DNA of 64,000 nt from Cotesia glomerata (lineage: Eukaryota; Arthropoda; Insecta; Hymenoptera; Braconidae): positions 31,142,305 through 31,206,304 of the forward strand of contig NC_058158.1 in the NCBI RefSeq assembly GCF_020080835.1, written 5' to 3'. Shown here one piece after another: positions 13,593-26,023 of this stretch (within the stretch, counting starts at the first letter, position 1; every line of letters begins with the position of its first letter). Under the pieces are notes generated by a model. It ran no database searches, was not told the origin of the DNA, and worked only from the letters and a program-made list of their open reading frames with translations. The translations under genes were made by a program, and so were the position numbers.

Positions 13593-13803
13593 AAAAGTTG
13601 TCTAGTGGTTAAAGCACTATATATTGCTTGTCGTATCCTCCAATTGTTTCGACAAGATTGTCTACAAGTTTTCTCTTATACTTGGAGACACCTACGGGAA
13701 TTACATGCTCGCATTCACTTTTAAAACCAATTTCTTCAGCCTGTTCTATCATTATTCTAAAGATGATGGTCTTTAGTTTTGTGTTGATTAAATTGCATGA
13801 CAA
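13593..13803 (-). pseudogene. Protein-like fragment with a tRNA-like tail, unrecognised
   Basis: The minus strand is open from 13803 to 13609. Its second half contains EIGFKSECEHVIPVGVSKYK, then KRKLVDNLVETIGGYDKQY, a composition unlike the T-rich chance frames around it. The reverse complement of its 3' end (plus strand 13593-13622) reads gttgtctagtggttaaagca. This resembles the D-arm and A-box of a tRNA such as tRNA-Glu, but no good B box or cloverleaf follows. The combination suggests a decayed mobile element or SINE-like relic. It lies about 100 bases from family A copy 1. I recognise neither part, and chance remains possible. Confidence 0.2.
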
Positions 13804-13900
13804 ATTTGAGTGTTTCAGTTAAACTATTTGATTGTTGTGAGATTGAATTAAAATTGAATGACACACAAAAGACAGTAAAAGAGTGGAATAAAAAAATTTA

Positions 13901-14754
13901 CACGGAAAAAAAAATTTCGTTCTGGTCACGTAACTGTAGAGTTACCATAACTATACACAGTTTACCGTTCGTTGTAGAGTTACAGTAACAAAATGTTATT
14001 TAGTTCTGATAACTCAATGTTGTTGAGCTCTCAGAGCTCTACGGGATTGTTCTCAGAGCCAAACGGTATAGTTGGGAGCGCTCTACGTTGCGCAGTAGTG
14101 GAGTGCGCTGACATATTTCATAACCTTCTAAAATGACAAACAGAATTATTTCGTTACTCATCCATATTATTAAAAATATATGAGGACAATTGAGTTTCCA
14201 GTTTATTTATTTAAGGAAATAGGGTTTTTTTTTTTTTTTTGTCAAATTGAATTTCGTTAGAACAGTTTTGTATTTATGGTTTTTCAAGGTTCATTTGCAG
14301 TGACTGTTAATTTAATTTATTAGTTGAATATATTGTGATAAGTGATGTTATCGGAATACATTAAAAAGACCCCATTTATATAATTTATTTATATAATAAT
14401 TTTTATTTGTAATATAAGTTCTATTATTATTTTATTTCTATTATAATACTATTCTTATTTGTCATATACAATTATTGTTGGCAATATAAATTCATTCTGC
14501 CGCATGTATTTATTAAATTATCAATGCTAAATCGTAAAAAAAAATTATCAAGCAGACTTCCAAAAATTTGTTATAGTCTTAGAACGATCCTGTAGAGTTG
14601 TGAGAGGTAAATAACGTTTAGCTCTTAGAGCTCAACGATGTAGAGTTGCAGGAGCCAAACGGTATTGTTACTATAAGAATACGTTAACCTACTGGAACTT
14701 TTTACAACTAACTAACTACTATAGAGTTCCTATAGCAAAATTTTTTTCTCCGTG
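13901..14754. mobile_element. Family A non-autonomous element, copy 1 (854 bp)
   Basis: The ends are inverted: CACGGAAAAAAAAATTTCG at the left and, reverse-complemented, CACGGAGAAAAAAATTTTG at the right. It is flanked by direct TA dinucleotides (13899-13900 and 14755-14756). Near each end lie GAGCTC-rich inverted motifs; one has AGCTCTCAGAGCTC, and CGTTTGGCT- and CGTTTAGCT-like motifs recur near the ends. It matches copies 2 and 3 in reverse orientation but lacks about 130 internal bases around 14380. There is no coding frame, so movement would depend on a transposase encoded elsewhere. Termini and 2-bp duplication suggest a CACTA/Mirage/Chapaev-type element; that is an inference. Confidence 0.85.
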
Positions 14755-14756
14755 TA

Positions 14757-17152
14757 GTAAAAAACGTTAAGGTAGAATGAAATGAAAGTTAAAATGGAGA
14801 AAGAGGTATATGTAATGGAAATGGATAATGCTGGTTGATAAATTTACCGAGCAGATAATAATTTTATCAGCGTAACCACTCTGTGAATGCGCCTCAGAAG
14901 CTAAAGACATAAAGAGAAAGAGTGCACCTGTCTCATTTTGAAAATGTCTCTGAGACATCAGTTGAACGCCGAGAGTGGCATGAATCCCAACTGCTAGATC
15001 ATGAATCATATTGTAATGCGTTTGCAGACGACGTGATACTACTTTAGCAACTCAAGAAAAAGTCTCGTCATTTTTTGTTTCCCAAGCTAAAATCTCTAAG
15101 GCAATCTGTGAATATCAATCTTAATGTCAAACATCCTATGTTTTTATGCATGCATTTATTTTTTGTTTTCTGTTTCTCTTTTTTTTTCCTTTGTACTTTT
15201 TCACAGTATAATAGACACGATTAACGCTAAACTTGAGCATATACGTCGGTCATATCTTGCATCGTCTACTACTAAAGCTCTCAGTGCAAACGAGCATTGA
15301 GTTTACAGAGCAGCCGTTATCGTTCGAACTTTATGATCCAACGTGGCCTAGTACGTCGTTTAGAATTTCTACTCGTATTAAATTATCGATGATCCGCAGC
15401 GTAAAAGGGTCCTCCTCGTTCAATATTTCCAAGTTGATAAGGCACGAGAAGCTACCCACTACTTGTCATTTTTCTTTAATGTTTCCTTTATATATCTATC
15501 CAGATATACTTACACTACATGGAAAAATCTTGGTAAACCGGAAAGCCTTGAAACGCATTTACCTGACGGTACTAGAGCTTCTGATCCTTCAAATTTTTCA
15601 GGTACTTAAAGCCTTAAAAAAAAAAAAAAAAAAAAAAACCTCTAGGGTTCACAAATTCATGGGAAATTTATTAATTTCCGCTGAAAATTGAATTCAAAAG
15701 TTTACCAAGCAGGGGAGTCGAGTGAACTTTAATGATGAGCCATATCGAGACTCCCAGATCGGTTACTATCGAAAATACCTGAAAAGTTTAAAATTGTTTA
15801 GGAAGGCTAAATAATTTTTTTCTGAATGTAGATTATCAAAATTTCTCATTTACTCTCAACGACAATTGACAAATTCAATTTTTTCAACCGCTATCAACCT
15901 GTTTTAATTTCGCACGAGTAAAATATTTGTAAACGCATACCTGTCAGGTAATATATCATCCATACCGTTTGTTTTATTCGGTCTCAAGCGAACTGTTCAT
16001 TAAGCAAGCTACCACTTGATTAGTCGACAGTACAAATATAAGACTTATACGTGAAAGAAGTAGATAGTGCACTAGAAAACTGTACACATAATAATTTTTC
16101 GCTTCGATAAAAACATCCTCGTATTTTCTAATATATTTTATCTTGACAGAAAAATATCGAGCTACCGGTGTATATTTAATTTAAAAAACAATATATTTAG
16201 AATCCTATTTCTTCATTAATAAATTTATATTACACCAATCTGTATATCATGCTCTAAAGAAATACCGAGAGCGATATTAGGTCGCATGAAGAATGACTCC
16301 GTTTAAATTTTATTTATATACGGTTATTTATTTTTTTTCTCCATCTAAAATAATATAAGACTACTACAAAGCATAAGATAGTAAGGCAGTAACAGTAACG
16401 AGAGAAGATAAACAATGTTGACCATTCTTTTTCACGGATTTAATACCTGGCGACCGTAAGTCGGCTGGCGAGCCAACGAGCCTTGGACACGCGAGCCGAT
16501 TCTCGCGACGAAGGTTCCCGTAATCCCTGAGAATCGTCTCTGGGGATATGTTGCAGGTTACCCACTAGCAACTCTCTCCTTGCCCTTACCCAGTGCTCCT
16601 ACCACCATCTTGCGTCCACTACTTTGTCAAACTGCACACCAGAGCTCGACCCATAACCTGATCCTTTTGAACCCGTAACACCTGCTCTCCACCAAAATCT
16701 CCTGAATCTTTTATTTTTATTCCTCCCTTCCATATAATAAATTGCCGCCCACAACCACCACAATCCGATCTTTTTCACCTCATTAATTTATCTTAAACAC
16801 ATTACACTCAATGTATTATTAATTTATCGAGACTCTTCAATCCTCAATGTTCTTGCTCAGCTGCGTACAAAGTAGCTTCGATCAATCGATCCACTCTATA
16901 TCTATCTATGTTTATCTTTATCTTCTTCTCTTCTTGTCCTTGTATCGTAAAAGTTGCTCGAACCCGATGCAGAGTAAGAGGTCAGCGCAGAAAAGAGCGA
17001 AAGACCAGAAGCGATAAACCACAATAAGCCGAGTTATATTGGACGATGTAATGCGGCACTGTCTGCTTCTTCTGTTTTCCAACTCCCTTCTCACCCTTCA
17101 TCATCGTCCGCCATCCCTTTCACAGCATCGCTTTCTTATTCTTCACCTATAG
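14757..17152. other. Unique DNA, possible decayed fragments
   Basis: Minus-strand frame 14767-15009 (with AVGIHATLGVQLMSQRHF) and plus frame 15233-15691 (ending in a lysine run from the 23-base A tract at 15616-15638) both look like noise or decayed sequence. A GC-richer patch at 16440-16700 contains GTAAGT after GGCGACC (16456), 40 bases from an ATG at 16414. No gene is called. Confidence 0.4.
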
Positions 17153-17275
17153 CCGGAAACCTCCCGTACGTTTACCCAACCCTCAGAGGAATGGAACCGG
17201 GCAAAGTGCTCTAATAACTTCCACCCGCAATCGCGTGGACAGGATACCAGGATTCTTTTCTCCTTGTCCATCTAA
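17153..17275 (+). other. Candidate exon, unrecognised
   Basis: A strong acceptor (pyrimidine-rich ctttcttattcttcacctatag) precedes a frame of 40 open codons ending in TAA. The peptide begins PETSRTFTQPSEEWNRAKC and continues SNNFHPQSRGQDTR. It is hydrophilic and of mixed composition, unlike the F/L/Y-rich chance frames nearby. A second possible acceptor (ctttcacag) lies at 17130-17135. There is no canonical donor before the stop, so it would be a final exon; no AATAAA follows closely. Function unknown. Confidence 0.2.
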
Positions 17276-18139
17276 TAGCATAACAGTTACTTCCTGAATA
17301 TTGCATCATACTTATTCTTATTTCATATATATATATATATAGACCATATACCTCTATTATATTGTATTGCTTTCTTACTTTCACTCGAAAAATAACTAAT
17401 AATTTTGTCCTCCACGTACTCTCGATATTTTTTCTTTTTTTTTTGCTCCTTCCCAATGGGTTTGCTTTCTTGGATTTTTCTCTTACTCTCTATCTCGGTT
17501 AACGGACACGGCACTTCACGACCCCCGAGGATCTTGAAGCGGGGCCTTACTATTGCTATGGTTCACGCCCGACCTCGTCTCTAGAGATCCAATGGAAGAA
17601 ATAAGAGTTAAGAACTCGAAAAAAAAAAATGTATATATATAAAATGCAGGTATATAAATAAATAGAAATAGGCATATATACATAAGATACAGATAAATAA
17701 AAAGAAACAACGGAGGAGAATATAGGAAGTATATCGAGACTGGAAAAGAAACGGAACAAACCACTTTCCACTTCCGAGACTGTGGCTTTTCTGAGTTCTT
17801 CGAATTCGAGTTAAGTCTTTACTTGGAGAGAACAAACGACAAACTCTTGTTCGTTTCCGGAACCTGGTGAACTCTTGAGCCCGATGATCCGTCACAAATG
17901 AATCTTATCTAGTGTTTAATCTTTTTTCTTTTCGTACAGAAACATGTATCTATATTAAATATTGTTGTTGTTATTTCTTGCTAGTTTTTTTTTTTTTTTA
18001 TTCGGATAGAGTTGTGTTCTATATTTACTTTTCCGCGGAAATATTATCCCGAAGCAATCCCTTGTGTTGTGTATGATACTTCTTTATCTGACGTTTACGG
18101 CCGGCAAATTGAATTTTTTTCTGTTTCCTGTTTCTCTAG
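17276..18139. other. Unique DNA
   Basis: T-rich minus-strand frames at 17516-17895 are low complexity. There is a short TA run at 17326-17341 and a T run near 17987-17999. Nothing functional is seen. Confidence 0.45.
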
Positions 18140-18216
18140 AGGATACCCGTGAAACGACATACCCGTTGTGTTCATGAAGTCCAGACGGAGAATATAAAAA
18201 TATATCTTTTATATAG
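18140..18216 (+). other. Candidate internal exon with both splice sites
   Basis: The acceptor is a long T/C tract ending tttctctag (18131-18139). The donor TAG|GTGAGT at 18216/18217 matches the consensus fully. Between them are 77 bases, open in only one frame: RIPVKRHTRCVHEVQTENIK, then IYLLY, ending with two bases of a split codon. The other two frames stop. No motif is recognised. Of all candidates here this has the best pair of splice signals, but conservation or RNA evidence is needed to separate it from chance. Confidence 0.25.
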
Positions 18217-18253
18217 GTGAGTATAAACATGATAGGTGGACGATACCAGGGCG

Positions 18254-18280
18254 TAGGGTATAGGGTATAGGGTATAGGGT
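18254..18280. repeat. (TAGGGTA)4 heptamer repeat
   Basis: About four direct units of TAGGGTA. It resembles telomere-like repeats but is too short and isolated to be telomeric. Confidence 0.85.
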
Positions 18281-20664
18281 GTGGATATATGTAAACATAA
18301 ATAGAAAGAGAGAGTATGAGGAAGAAGAATAAGGAAAATAAAGAATGGTGAAAAAGCCAATGAGGCTATTATTTGGCTTTGCCGCATGAGAATAAAGATG
18401 GATAAATACGGACTAAGAGGAGGTCGAACAGGAGGGAAAATCTAAAATGACATCGCGCTTAAGTCCAAGATGTCTAATTTGAGGGATAAGACTCCGAGTT
18501 ATTGGTCATTCGGCCATACATCCGAGGGTGAATTGGCACATAAATAGTCTTAGAATATAAGGGAAAATAAAAGTAAGAAAGTACATTACGTATGGGGTAT
18601 ACATCTATGTTGACTGTCTACATTACTTTTATACAACATCATTCAATTTTTACTTTACTTTACTTTCCTTTATTTTATTAGTTTACCAAGACGATAAATT
18701 CCATAATTGCAGGCCATTATTTGCTCAATCTGTTTATTTAATTAATTAATATTTAATCTAATTCTGCTTATAGTGGCTAAGCTTAAAAAAAGTTAAATAA
18801 TACAATATAACTATTTGATATAATATAATATCTCAACTCGGGAGAATTTAATGAGGATAGCAATTCCGGGTAAATATTTTTACCGAGGGAAAGTGAGCTG
18901 ACGTCTTAGGGGAAACAACTGAGTTGAGTCTTTGTAAAGATTTGCTTTGATATCCGGATTGAAAAGAGTGTCCAGGGATTGGATTCCATCTATTACCGTC
19001 AGATAAAAAGACCTATCGATAGTGTGCGAGCGAATCGAGAAAAAGATAAAAAATAGTTTATAATGCGATTGAAGTGGGATACAATACTCTGTCCGTATCG
19101 GACTGAAACTTTGAGTCAGTTTTGTCAAAGCTACAACAGATATATTTCACTGTCCAAAATTGTTTACTTGTCTCAAAATACCATCACTGATCGATTTAAA
19201 ACTATACATCCATCCCAATGATTCGAATCTATTTCCGTCCGGTTTTTTTCTTCCATACCAGTTGACTTATCGGGTTGGAGTTTAGAATAAAATAAGAAGA
19301 CTGTACTTTTGAAGAGGTCTCTCATTGATTTATTTTTCAAGTGCAAAAGGATTTTACACAAGGTTAAAATAAAACAATGATGCAATCTATTGTCCAGAGG
19401 AACACAAAGTCAAAATTGAACAATTAAAAACGTAAAAATAGCAACAAAAACGGAGTATCTGAAATTAACAGATATGCGATAATCTTTGTGATTTTTCTTA
19501 TTAACAAATAAATTCCAAAAAAAATTTCACTAAAAATTTCTTTAGTACTAATTTATTAAAAAATAAATAAAAAAGAAGACCTGTTAAAAAGGAAAGCCAA
19601 TAAAAGTATAAAGTATTATAAGGTAAAGTATAAATATTTTTTGGATGTTGACCCTTTTGTAAAGAAGATATATATCGGAATGGAAAGTATACAGGCTATA
19701 AAAATATAATATTTATTCAGTGAGTTGAGCAATTCTCTTCTTAACTTCTCAATGAGAGTTTCTCTAACCTCTGGGGTGGTAATCGATTCGAGCATTAGAC
19801 TACGCCGTGTAGCCAGGTCGTTGGACCCACGTCTATGTGTTTCGTGAGGCCGTACAACTGTCTACCCGGTCTGCCCTCATCCTTGAGGGCTTCGAGGGGC
19901 AGAGAGAGCGCTGACGGGAACTAGTACAGCGAAAAGGAAAGACAAAGAGGGAGAGAAGTGAAACAAGAAAAGTGAGATAGCGATAAAGGGAGGAATGTAA
20001 GAGGTCTGCAATCGCAAAGGCATACGGCCACGTGGGACGACGATAAAAGTGCATAATTTAGCAAGACCGCGTTGCTCGTCGAGTCGCGTTGGCGTTGCAA
20101 CTTTTATTTGCACCTCACCTCGGCCATTTTAAAATATAAAGTAAAAAAATACATAAAAAGAGCGAAAGAGAGAGAGAGGAGAGAGCTGAAAAGGGCAACG
20201 AAGAAGAATACTTCCAACACCAAGAGGAGATATATGTATATGTAAGAGCACATCCAAGGCCGTACAACTACAGCTACAACTCTACTCCTATTTTCTGGTT
20301 CTGCTGGTTATACTTTTACTCCTACATCTACTTCTGCTTCTACTTCTGTTCCTGGTTCTGTCCCTGCTTTTACTATACTACTGCTGGAGTAACCATTTGC
20401 TATGCATTGAATTGAATTCTGTTAGACCGTATACACTGTTTTGCTCGTACTCATTCTCTTTTCTCTCTACTCTACTCCCATGTTCACTTCTATTTCATTT
20501 TCTTTTATTTTTTACACCTCTGACGTTCAAGCAACACTATATACGAGGTTTTTACCAATTGGACTGTACGCTGAGAGATAATAAAGTTAACTAAAAAATT
20601 TAAGGCTGAAAAATATATGACTGATACTAATTTTCAACTGAATAAATATGTTATGCGTTGACTT
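18281..20664. other. Unique DNA with a GC-richer patch
   Basis: GC content rises at 19760-20120. Purine-rich (GA)n sequence lies at 20160-20200. Bases 20266-20400 are imperfect CTA/CTT/CTG triplets. No gene is seen; the minus-strand frames at 19833-20113 are serine- and leucine-rich. Confidence 0.45.
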
Positions 20665-21100
20665 ATACACTGTAAATCATTTTTTGGACTTAGTGCAATG
20701 TAAATGAGTTGATGTAAAAGTTTTCATGTGAAAATTACACCAAATACCATATTAAATTTAGGGAGTGTGAATTTAATATTTTTACACCGTCAACATATAT
20801 TATTAAATTACAGCAATCGATATATAATCGAGATAAATGATTATAAAAATATTAAAATGTCCAACAAACTATTTAATATCGCAATAATATAATGTAATTA
20901 TTAATTCAGGTTAATTATTAAGTAATTAAAATATCCAATGACCGATTGTAGCTCATTAAATGAAAATATAGCGAATAACACACAATGGTGTAAAGAAAAG
21001 TAGATTATACCCTGTTAAAATAACACAGATTGAATTTCACACTACACGGCCGTCTAAAGTTCTTCGGGTCCATTTTACACCGAAATTTTTTACACTGTAT
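20665..21100. mobile_element. Possible MITE with TACASTGTAAA ends
   Basis: The left end TACACTGTAAATCATTTTTT and the reverse-complemented right end TACAGTGTAAAAAATTTC form an imperfect inverted repeat. Related motifs (TTTTACAC, GTGTAAA) recur inside. The size is about 436 bp, with no coding frame and AT-rich content. The target duplication is not clear, so the exact ends are uncertain. Confidence 0.4.
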
Positions 21101-22292
21101 TTACTTTTATGTGCTAAATTCACTCAGAAATTTAAAATAGATTTCATTAGAAATCTAACTATTGTATTCGGTTTCATCCCCGAAATTTCAAAAGAATCTA
21201 TAGATGGGAATAGGAAATTCTGTTATAACTTTAAAGGAGTCAGACACAATATATTCATAAAATCGATCATTAAAAAATCTACTTCCATTTCTGATTTTGA
21301 ATGGTTTCTTTTATACTGTAAAATTTACGTGTACCTATTTTTTTATATCTTTTTTTTCAAATAAAATTCAACTATGTCTAAGGGTTGAAAAGATTTTTCA
21401 ACCGAAAAATTTTGATTAAAATTTTCAATGTTCAGTATCAAATAAAAAATATATACAGAAGCTAATTTATAAAATTTCAGAATGTAAATAATAGGAAAGA
21501 AAAAACAAGCTGGACGAATAATGATAAGCCAGGTTTTTCACGATTGACACGATCGTGTGACGGCTAATCAATTTCTTGGTAATTGCAATACGTCATTACA
21601 TGTTGCTGTCAAAAGTGTCGGATTTTTTTTTCATTCTTCATGGGCTAGTAACTGTCACACGGAGAAACAAATGAATAAAAAGATAATCATTGAACATGGA
21701 ACGAAAACTGAAAGTATTAATAACTAGTAACTTTTGAGAAATGTATCCTTTTTTTTACAGATTATAGTAAGTGCAATAAAAAAGTATTTGTATAAAATAA
21801 AAGCACAAAGATTCATTGAAAGTACACAAGAAAAATGTATATTTTTTTACGAGAAAACTTTGGTTTGTATAGTGCGTACGTGCAATGTTTTCCATCGTTA
21901 TTTTTCTTTCTTGCACGTTTCGTCCATCATGATGTAATCCACTGGTGGAAACAAACGTACGAAGACCCGTTGTGTGAAGAAAAAAAGTATATATGAGATA
22001 AAATATAAAAATTTCACGTGGAGCTTTAAAAATAGTCTACCGCTGAAAACAACGCCAGGAAAATGGCTCAAGTTTGAATGCTACTTCTTCTACTCTTTAG
22101 TCTTGTTCAGTCTCTCTAGTTCTATCTACTTGATCCTCATACATGTCCCGTTTGTGTATAGTATACGTATATATACTTTGCCAAGAAATTACGTTTTGTG
22201 ACTGTGGCAGAAGACAACCTTCGCCTTGCTCATATTAAATGGGCTTTACTGTTAGAACAACGTCAGAACAATTTATCAGTCTTACAGACAAG
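21101..22292. other. AT-rich unique DNA
   Basis: A lone element-like end (CA then CACGGAGAAAC) sits at 21656-21668 with no matching right end found. A 6-base open stretch lies between a strong acceptor (21760) and GTAAGT; it is too short to call an exon. Confidence 0.4.
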
Positions 22293-22294
22293 TA

Positions 22295-22426
22295 CTCTCT
22301 AAACATGAATTAGTAAAAATTCACTGGAATAAGTGAATATTCACTAATTCTAAGTGCCAATCGAACCACTTTGGTTTCAAATATTCACTTATTCCAGCGA
22401 ATTTTCACTAATTCATGTTTAGAGAG
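22295..22426. mobile_element. Palindromic MITE, CTCTCTAAAC family, copy 1 (132 bp)
   Basis: The two halves are inverted copies from CTCTCTAAACATGAATTAG inward, including TTCACTGGAATAAGTGAATA against its complement. Direct TA dinucleotides flank it (22293-22294 and 22427-22428). It is non-coding and would fold into one long hairpin. A second copy lies at 56586-56747. Confidence 0.9.
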
Positions 22427-22428
22427 TA

Positions 22429-24672
22429 TGACTAATTAGTTACCTTCACCACGTCGTTCTACATTATAACATATTTATTTGAGTCCCTTTCAAAATCTAC
22501 TTCAACAATATGAACAAAAAATTAAGCACAAGTTAAGAAATAGATGATCATACTTATAGTGCCCTAAAAACAATTAAGATAAAAAAATCAAGGAAATTTG
22601 TTTTATTTTGACGATTTTTGAAAGATTTTTAGAAAATTCCATTGCATAGATACATATAGGTTTAGCTAATAAAAGTATGTTGAAAATGAAAGGATTGAAT
22701 GAGCTAAAAGAAAAGCAAAGCTTCGACTTTTTATACATGCGTGGAGATGAGACCAAAGCGCACACGACTTTGCAACATGATATAGCTCTCCATCGAAAAA
22801 AACCAACAACAAGTTCAAAGAGTAGAAAAATGACGCGAGTAATGGATGGTTGTCGGCAACTAAAGGGACAGAGAAAAGAGGAAAATAGAAAAAAGAAACG
22901 TCGTAAAAGGACGTAGGTAATACGTGTGAAAGTCGAGTACCCGGAGGCTTCTGATTCATCCCCCGGCAGTTCGTAGGTCGGGTATGGTCGAGCTCACGAC
23001 ATTTATAGTGTTTATCGTGTTTATGGCACATAACGCACCAGGTATTTTCTCTTCGCAATGGAAGTCGCTTGCCGACATTCAACTAAAATTAAGAGACTGA
23101 AAGCTCGCAAACGTTTTCTGGTGAATTACTCGCCCGTTACTCCTACGAATGTTGGTGGCATTCCTACAAAAGGGTAAAACTAACGTGGAAAATCTAAACA
23201 CTTTAATTTTATTCTAAATATATACACGGTATTAATAAATTTTCTGAATGTTTACTCTGCTATAGTGTCTATTAAATATAATTCAGCTGTAATAGATTTT
23301 AGCTGGAAAAATTTCGTACTAAATTTTCACTCATTCTTTTAATTGAAATTAAAAATAAAATTGAAATTAAGAAATAATAAATTGGGTAGTGTATTGATAT
23401 TTTAACCACATTAAACTAAAACTACATGCCAAGTAAATCCTACTTAAATCCTGTTTGGTTTCCTTAGAATTAATTATTCAATAATTTTTTCAAGCTATAA
23501 CTATTTCTCTAGTAAAATGTTTAAAAAATTTCATTTATTCTTGATTTGTCAATAAAAAAACATGACAATTATCTGTCATGAAGAAAAATAAGTTTTAAAA
23601 ATGAAAACATTGGTTATAAAATAAAATAAATAATTTTTTTTGGCCTCTGTATAAAATGAAATCAAATAAAATACAATAATTTATTGAATTGTATAAAAAA
23701 AAAAACCAACAAATCTTTCTCATACAAATATAGAGACGGTTATTTTATTTTCACACTTTTTTGCCCGATTTATTTGGAAGCAATAATACTTGACGAAGAT
23801 TCCAGGGTATCTCGCAACCAGAATGTATAAGAAGTACTACCCAAGTGAGAAACTTTTTTATCCACTATCATATATATTCCGCGGTATTTTAAAGTATCGG
23901 TAGTATCCTGGGTCTTGTGAAAAAGAATAAAGTATAATAAAAAGATAAAAAAAAAAAGCTCTGCAGAGGAGTGAGGATGAAAGAATCGAAAAAGTGAAGG
24001 AGCAGAAGGCACGACTAGTGGCAATAGGTTGAAAGTTTTAAGGAAACTAAAAAGGCGGGACGGTGAACTTTGGACAGTTCGGACTCTGCGGAACGATCGC
24101 TGAAGGGCAACATGTTAAAATACAGAAGACATCATAGAACATCCATAAAAGGGTGAGAAAGAAATTCGTAAACAGAAAGTTTTAAAAAAAGGTGGAAAAG
24201 AAAAGGAGGAGGCTCGAAGAAGTTGCTTGGGGTCTTATGTACCCTGGTTTTGGTCTCACTCGTTTCTCACTCTCCAGCTTGTGAGGGGACTATACACTCA
24301 ACGGTGTTTTCCCTTTCGAGATGAAAACTTTGGCTCGTTTGCTCATGTACGTCGACACACGTGCCTGGCCTTTTCTCTACGTCATTTCATTTTATTTTGG
24401 CTCTTCTCTTTCTTTCGTAAGTCTTTTTCCTCGCTCTTCTCTCCGCTTATATACATTTTCTCCCTATCTAACTCGTGCACGTACCGACCGTACACTGCGT
24501 GCAAAAGCCGTAAGGGCAGAGCGACCTTCTTGATTGAATTGCAAAATAAATTTACAAGTGGCGAGTCGCCGGCACGAATTGAATAAGTTGAACAAGTTAA
24601 CACGCGCGTAGACTCCGACAGTCGCGACTCTCACTGACTTCTTCTGACTCTACTGTTACTCCTAGCTTATAT

Positions 24673-24741
<69 letters not shown>

Positions 24742-25813
24742 CAACTACTTATACTTTGGTTTCTTGTTCGTTGCACGTACAAAAAAAATACTTTGATAGA
24801 AACTTACTTGAAGAAACTCAGCCAAGAATTCAGCTCAGTCTCCCTCCTCTATCCCTCCATAATGCATACTACTGCCTATGTATTTTTCCATTCCACTCGA
24901 TACGTGTTCTTTATAGAAACGCGTTCAATCGTTGCAATTCCATTGTCATGTACATATTCGACAAAGTAGTCTATTTATATTTAACTTTTATAACTTTTTT
25001 TCTTCCCGCAATTCTCCTCCATATTTCATTTATTAGATATTATAAATTATTTTTTACTTTCATTTGTAAAAGTACACACATTCATAAGACTTAGGTCTAC
25101 AGAGTTTCCATTTCGTGTAGCTGTCGTCAACGTATATATCACGGGGGTTAAATGCAACCAGAGGAGCACACGAGAGATAAAGAATTTCAGCTCTGCGAAA
25201 GAGGTATAATAAAACCCGGTGGTGAGCTGGTGAGTGCTCAGGTGGCGAATCGCGGATAAAGATCTTATAACTAACCATTCATTTATATTTGCGCCAACGT
25301 TACCTTCACCTACACCTACATCTACACCTACACGTATTATTCATTTATAAAACAATATATCTCTAATTCGCCAGTTGTTACGCCGAGCCAAACTAATTCC
25401 CGACTTGATTAACAAATCACCATTTTTATTTCCAAGGGATTTTAATTGAGCTATATATAAAATAGTGACGTTAATTTGATGCCAGATGAGGGGTAAAAAT
25501 GCCTCGTGTTACGTCGAGTTAATACATCGAGATAACGTCGGTCGTTTTGGATGGGCGATTCATTGAAAATCAACCGTCAGTGGATTGGATTCGAGTATAA
25601 GAGAGAAGGACAGTACAAGATAAAAGGAGCCAAGGAAACACCCGATTAACATCCAACGATTGGTAGTGACCAACGGGTCGTTAGGTTTTCGGCTGACCCT
25701 GCGATATACTACTTTATACAACTACAACCATAGTATAGACCTCTATTGTTAAAACTCCTCCTTCTTTTTATTCTTAGTCTTATTCTCATCCGCTTATCTC
25801 ATTTCTTTTTCAG
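22429..25813. other. AT-rich unique DNA, some GC-richer parts
   Basis: The minus frame at 22666-23082 has a Cys/His-rich start (CVMCHKHDKHYKC) and then degenerates into F/L-rich sequence, so it is not called. A small palindrome around CATGACAATTATCTGTCATG lies near 23561-23580. The plus frame 24227-24586 is F/S-rich. No gene is seen. Confidence 0.4.
24682..24736. repeat. (TA)n microsatellite
   Basis: About 55 bases of TA, preceded by a shorter interrupted run from 24669. Confidence 0.9.
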
Positions 25814-26023
25814 CTGTTAGTCCTGGCGTACGTGAGCAATTACGTTCCCATAGAGGATGACCGGGCCTCGACTTGGACTTGCCCGGTCAAGACATACCAA
25901 ACCAACCAAGGACTCATCGACTCGGGCGGACAAGCGATTCCAACCGTGTCGCATCGTTCAAGTAACGAGGAAAACTCTCTTACTCTCCCTTACTTGGGAG
26001 TCGACTGTAGATCGTTGTCGTAG
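25814..26023 (+). other. Candidate exon of a secreted protein, unrecognised
   Basis: A 60-base pyrimidine-rich tract ends tttctttttcag at 25813, the strongest acceptor in the window. A phase-0 frame is then open for 69 codons to TAG. It begins LLVLAYVSNYVPIEDDRAS, then TWTCPVKTYQTNQG. A hydrophobic stretch followed by small residues and acidic sequence looks like the second half of a signal peptide with the cleavage region after AYVS. Two cysteines (in TWTCP and VDCRS) are visible. GC is higher than the flanks. Possible donors inside are weak (CCG|GTCAAG, CAA|GTAACG). The role as a secreted peptide exon is an inference; no family is recognised. Confidence 0.3.

Noticed and set aside
13593..13665. 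Functional tRNA gene
   Set aside because: Only an A-box-like part is present; no paired acceptor stem, anticodon stem or proper B box.
15233..15691. Longest frame in the window, 152 codons
   Set aside because: The end is a lysine run from a 23-base A tract; no recognisable domain or splice signals.
18254..18280. Telomeric repeat
   Set aside because: Only four TAGGGTA units, isolated within unique DNA.
21656..21668. Another CACGG element
   Set aside because: A left-end-like CA|CACGGAGAAAC is present but no matching right end was found downstream.
21761..21766. Microexon between a strong acceptor and GTAAGT
   Set aside because: Six bases only; far more likely a chance juxtaposition of signals.
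22666..23082. 138-codon minus frame with a Cys/His-rich start resembling a zinc finger
   Set aside because: CVMCHKHDKHYKC spacing fits no finger I know, and the rest becomes F/L-rich; likely chance.
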